Of a DNA stretch of 64,000 nt, positions 61,018 through 64,000 are shown piece by piece. Made by a program: the position numbers and the translations under genes. The stretch's first letter is position 1; each line of letters starts with the position of its first letter. Under the pieces are notes generated by a model. That model did not search any database. It saw only the letters and a list, made by a program, of their open reading frames with translations, and had not been told where the DNA came from. Origin of the DNA: Kribbella aluminosa (GTDB lineage: Bacteria > Actinomycetota > Actinomycetes > Propionibacteriales > Kribbellaceae); assembly GCF_017876295.1 (NCBI RefSeq), contig NZ_JAGINT010000001.1, positions 3,038,001 to 3,102,000 of the forward strand, given 5' to 3'.

Positions 61018-61847
61018 TGCATCCAGACGGACTGCAGAGCGCACTCGGCAGGAGGGAACACGGGGAGAACTTCCCTGTCGCGTTGAAGGTCCTCCCCGGT
61101 GGGCCGCGGGACGGACTCCATGCCATCTACGCCTACGCCCGTACGGTCGACGAGCTGGGCGACAGTTACCCGGGGGACCGGACGGCCGCGTTGCAGGCTT
61201 TCGCCGCCGACCTGGAGCGGATCTGGTCGAGCGGGCAGCCGGTGCATCCCGTCCTGCGCCGGCTGCTCCCGGTCGTTCGCGCCCACGACCTCCCGGCGGA
61301 CCCGTTCCACCGCCTGATCCAGGCCAACCTGCAGGACCAGACGGTCACGCGTTACCAGACCTTCGACGACCTGCTCGGCTACTGCCGGCTGTCCGCCGAC
61401 CCGGTCGGCCGGCTGGTGCTGGGTGTCTTCGGCGTCAACGATCCCGAGACCGAGCGGCTGTCGGATCTGGTGTGTACGGCGCTGCAGCTGGTCGAGCACT
61501 GGCAGGACGTCGGCGAGGACCGCCGGGCCGGGCGGGTCTACCTGCCGCAGGAGGATCTGACGACGTACGGCGTCCCCGAAAGTGATCTCGACGACGCCGA
61601 GGCGTCCGCGTCGCTGCGGCAGCTGATGATGTTCGAGACCGAGCGGGCCGCACAGCTGCTCGGCGAAGGGGCCGTGATCGTACGGCGGCTGCACGGCTGG
61701 GCGCGGGTGTCGGTGGCCGGGTTCGTGGCCGGCGGGCAGGCGACGGTCCGGGCGTTGCGGCGTACCGGCGGCGACGTGCTGGCCCAGGAGGCGCGGCCGT
61801 CGAAGGCTGAGACGATCCGGCTGCTGATCAGGGCGGTGGCGCGATGA
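61017..61847 (+). CDS. hpnC: squalene synthase HpnC
   Basis: A 276-residue squalene/phytoene-synthase family protein, first gene of an hpnCDE set that makes squalene from farnesyl diphosphate in two synthase steps and one oxidase step. HpnC converts presqualene diphosphate to hydroxysqualene. The first Asp-rich motif is TVDELGDS (D45-D49), the second is [19 protein letters not shown] at about 160-180. GTG 61017 has GGAAG before it, inside a hairpin. The stop overlaps hpnD (ATGA). Confidence 0.92.
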   Translation: MHPDGLQSALGRREHGENFPVALKVLPGGPRDGLHAIYAYARTVDELGDSYPGDRTAALQAFAADLERIWSSGQPVHPVLRRLLPVVRAHDLPADPFHRLIQANLQDQTVTRYQTFDDLLGYCRLSADPVGRLVLGVFGVNDPETERLSDLVCTALQLVEHWQDVGEDRRAGRVYLPQEDLTTYGVPESDLDDAEASASLRQLMMFETERAAQLLGEGAVIVRRLHGWARVSVAGFVAGGQATVRALRRTGGDVLAQEARPSKAETIRLLIRAVAR

Positions 61848-62704
61848 CGGTTGCGGAGGCGTACGTCGCGTGCCTGGACATCACCCGATCGGAGGCGCGC
61901 AACTTCTACTACGGCATCCGGTTGCTGCCGCCGCCGAAACGCAACGCGCTGTCGGCGTTGTACGCGCTGGCCCGGCGGATCGACGACATCGGCGACGGCG
62001 CCCTGCCGCTGGCGGACAAGCGGACCGCGCTCGCCGAGGTCCGCAAGGATCTGGGCCGGCTCGACGACCTGAGCGATCCGGTGTACGTCGCGGTGGCCGA
62101 CGCCGCCCGCCGGTACCCGGTCCCGCTCGGCGCCTTCGAGGAGCTCGTCGCGGGGGTCGAGACCGACCTGGGCGACGTACGCGTCGGCGACTTCGAGGAG
62201 CTGGTCGTGTACTGCCGCCGCGTGGCCGGGTCGGTCGGCCGCCTGTGCCTGTCGATCTTCGGTACCGCGGACGCCGACTTCGAGACGCTCTCGCAGTACG
62301 CCGACCAGCTCGGCATCGCACTGCAGCAGACCAACATCCTGCGCGACATCCGGGAGGACTTCGGCAACGGCCGGATCTACCTTCCGGCGGACGAGCTGGA
62401 GCGGTTCGGCGCGCGGATCGCGCTCGACGAGCACGGCGTACTCGAAGACCCGCAAGGCCGACTGGCCGGCTACATCCGGTACGCCGCCGGCCGCGCGCAG
62501 GACTGGTACTCGCTCGGCTGGCGGTTGCTGCCGTACCTCGACCGGCGCAGCGGCGCCTCGTGCCGGGCGATGTCGGGGATCTATCACCACCTGCTCCGCC
62601 GGATCGGTGCGAACCCGGTGCTCGTGTACGACCGGCGGCTGTCGTTGTCGGCCGCGGAGAAGGCCCAGGTGGCGCTGGCGTCGTTGGCCGGGGTGCGCTC
62701 GTGA
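61844..62704 (+). CDS. hpnD: presqualene diphosphate synthase HpnD
   Basis: A 286-residue squalene/phytoene-synthase family protein: [20 protein letters not shown], first Asp motif ARRIDDIGD (D47-D51), and second motif [18 protein letters not shown]. It joins two farnesyl diphosphates to presqualene diphosphate. It is coupled by 4-base overlaps to hpnC and hpnE. Confidence 0.94.
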   Translation: MTVAEAYVACLDITRSEARNFYYGIRLLPPPKRNALSALYALARRIDDIGDGALPLADKRTALAEVRKDLGRLDDLSDPVYVAVADAARRYPVPLGAFEELVAGVETDLGDVRVGDFEELVVYCRRVAGSVGRLCLSIFGTADADFETLSQYADQLGIALQQTNILRDIREDFGNGRIYLPADELERFGARIALDEHGVLEDPQGRLAGYIRYAAGRAQDWYSLGWRLLPYLDRRSGASCRAMSGIYHHLLRRIGANPVLVYDRRLSLSAAEKAQVALASLAGVRS

Positions 62705-64000
62705 AGCGCGTGGCCGTCGTCGGCGGCGGTCTGGCCGGGATCACCGCGGCGCTGGAGCTGGCCGACGCGGGGTGTGCGGTGGTGCTGTTGGAGGGGCGGC
62801 CGAAGCTGGGTGGGCTGACGCACTCGTTCGAACGGAGCGGGCGGTGGATCGACAACGGGCAGCACGTGTTCCTCCGGTGCTGTACGTCGTACCTGCGGCT
62901 GCTCGATCGCCTGGGGGTGCGGGACCAGGTGCACCTGCAGCGGCGGCTCGACGTACCGGTGCTGAGCGGTCGGCACTCCGGGGTCGGGCGGATCCGGCGG
63001 AACGGGATGCCGGCGCCGCTGCACCTTGGCCCCGCGTTGCTGTCGTATCGCTGGCTGACTGTGGCGGAGCGGATTGCGGCCGTACGTGCGGCGCTCGCGA
63101 TGAGGCGGGTGGACCGGACAGCCGCGGAGGTCGACGCGCAGTCGTTCGGGGACTGGCTGGCCGCGCACGGGCAGGACGCGCGGGCGGTGGAGGCGCTGTG
63201 GGAGCTGATCGGGATCGCGACGCTCAACGCCCGGGCCGAGGACGCATCGCTGGCGGTGGCGGCGACGGTGTTCCAGCTCGGACTGCTCGAGCGCAGTGAT
63301 GCCGCGGACATCGGCTGGTCGTCGGTGCCGTTGCAGCAGTTGCACGGCGCCGCCGCCGCGCGGGCGTTGACGGCGGCGGGTGCCGCGGTGCGGTTGCGGG
63401 CGCGGGTCCGGGTGCTGGACGAGAAGGATGGTGGATGGGCGATCGAGGGCGAGACCTACGACGACGTCGTACTCGCGGTGCCGCCGGCCGATGCGGCGGC
63501 GTTGCTGCCGGATGGTGCGGTGGAGCTGCCGGGAGGATGGGCGGAGGCACTCGGTAGCTCGCCGATCGTCAATGCGCATGTGGTGTTCGACCGGGTGGTG
63601 CTGGACGAGCCGTTCGTCGCCGGTGTCGACAGCCCGCTGCAATGGGTGTTCGACCGTGGCACCGAGCCGGACGGCCAGTACATCGCGGTCTCGCTGTCCG
63701 CGGCCGACGCACTGATCGACGTCCCCGTCGCGGACCTCCGGGACGTGTTGGTACCCGCCCTCCGGCAGCTGCTTCCCGCGGCTGCCGACGCGCGTGTGAA
63801 GGAGTTCTTCGTGACCCGAGAACGCAATGCCACCTTCCGGCCGGCGCCCGGATCTGGCCGGTTCCGTCCCGGTGCGACGACGAATCGCGCCGGCCTGCAC
63901 CTCGCCGGCGCTTGGACCGCCACCGGCTGGCCCGCCACGATGGAGGGCGCCGTCCGCAGTGGTGAGGCGGCTGCCGCGTCGGTGCTCAACGCCGCGGCAG
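62701..64000 (+). CDS. hpnE: hydroxysqualene oxidoreductase HpnE (partial)
   Basis: GTG 62701 overlaps the hpnD stop. About 433 codons are visible before the window ends, with the frame still open. The protein is an FAD-dependent amine-oxidase/desaturase-type enzyme with the Rossmann motif [20 protein letters not shown] at the start, then [20 protein letters not shown] and [20 protein letters not shown], and the C-terminal FAD part [20 protein letters not shown]. HpnE reduces hydroxysqualene to squalene, the substrate of the hopane cyclase expected downstream. Confidence 0.93.
   Translation, partial: MKRVAVVGGGLAGITAALELADAGCAVVLLEGRPKLGGLTHSFERSGRWIDNGQHVFLRCCTSYLRLLDRLGVRDQVHLQRRLDVPVLSGRHSGVGRIRRNGMPAPLHLGPALLSYRWLTVAERIAAVRAALAMRRVDRTAAEVDAQSFGDWLAAHGQDARAVEALWELIGIATLNARAEDASLAVAATVFQLGLLERSDAADIGWSSVPLQQLHGAAAARALTAAGAAVRLRARVRVLDEKDGGWAIEGETYDDVVLAVPPADAAALLPDGAVELPGGWAEALGSSPIVNAHVVFDRVVLDEPFVAGVDSPLQWVFDRGTEPDGQYIAVSLSAADALIDVPVADLRDVLVPALRQLLPAAADARVKEFFVTRERNATFRPAPGSGRFRPGATTNRAGLHLAGAWTATGWPATMEGAVRSGEAAAASVLNAAA

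Overview
This window is high-GC DNA with GTG starts, many 4-bp stop/start overlaps (ATGA or GTGA) and many sugar-uptake genes. It looks like the chromosome of a soil actinobacterium of the Nocardioidaceae/Kribbella kind; that placement is inferred from style and gene content, not from a marker gene. Most of the window is devoted to taking up and breaking down plant or bacterial cell-wall polysaccharides. There are four ABC sugar-uptake sets (solute-binding protein plus two permeases, never an ATPase), glycosidases and lyases, and at least six local regulators (two LacI, two FadR-type GntR, one Lrp/AsnC, one PucR-like).

Layout. 1-9466: one long plus-strand operon with a partial six-hairpin glycosidase, an unassigned large protein, an RraA-like aldolase, a COG3618 lactonase, a heparinase II/III-like lyase, a Tat-exported beta-helix protein and an aldo/keto reductase. 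9504-14835: a LacI regulator with an operator-like site, an ABC importer and a DUF2961 (GH172) glycosidase. 14851-18712: a minus-strand operon (Cys/Met-type PLP enzyme, amidohydrolase, PhzF-like protein) divergent from an Lrp regulator. 19247-25060: a LacI regulator divergent from a GH51 arabinofuranosidase and its importer. 25065-30632: an aldo/keto reductase, a secreted phosphoesterase, an F420-type nitroreductase, a GT87 transferase, several decayed gene remnants and a two-gene membrane cassette of unknown role. 30713-37462: a minus-strand importer with a DUF4185 lipoprotein, and a secreted beta-helix gene broken by one base. 37652-47864: a FadR-type regulator divergent from an importer followed by an enolase-superfamily dehydratase, SDR, DUF4432 epimerase, CoA transferase, a leaderless solute-binding-like protein and an enoyl-CoA hydratase.

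48583-52060 holds a GntR, SDR and FAH-family hydrolase divergent from an aldose dehydrogenase-like AKR, matching the non-phosphorylating L-fucose / D-arabinose oxidation route. 52872-57648 has threonylcarbamoyl-AMP synthase, a six-hairpin glycosidase and a GH78-like rhamnosidase. 57735-60916 has an SDR, a WS/DGAT acyltransferase and a PucR-type regulator. The end of the window is hpnC-hpnD-hpnE, making squalene for hopanoids.

The most interesting reading is that GH172, DUF4185 (relatives of endo-D-arabinanases, GH183) and GH51 enzymes lie near enzymes able to oxidise D-arabinose or L-fucose. Together they could form a distributed system for feeding on D-arabinan or arabinogalactan-type polymers. 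Non-coding features worth attention are a 23-bp tandem repeat (nine copies) running into the stop of the threonylcarbamoyl-AMP synthase gene, a 25-bp-arm palindrome near 48.2 kb, and a repeated operator-like sequence shared by two promoters around the GntR gene at 37652.
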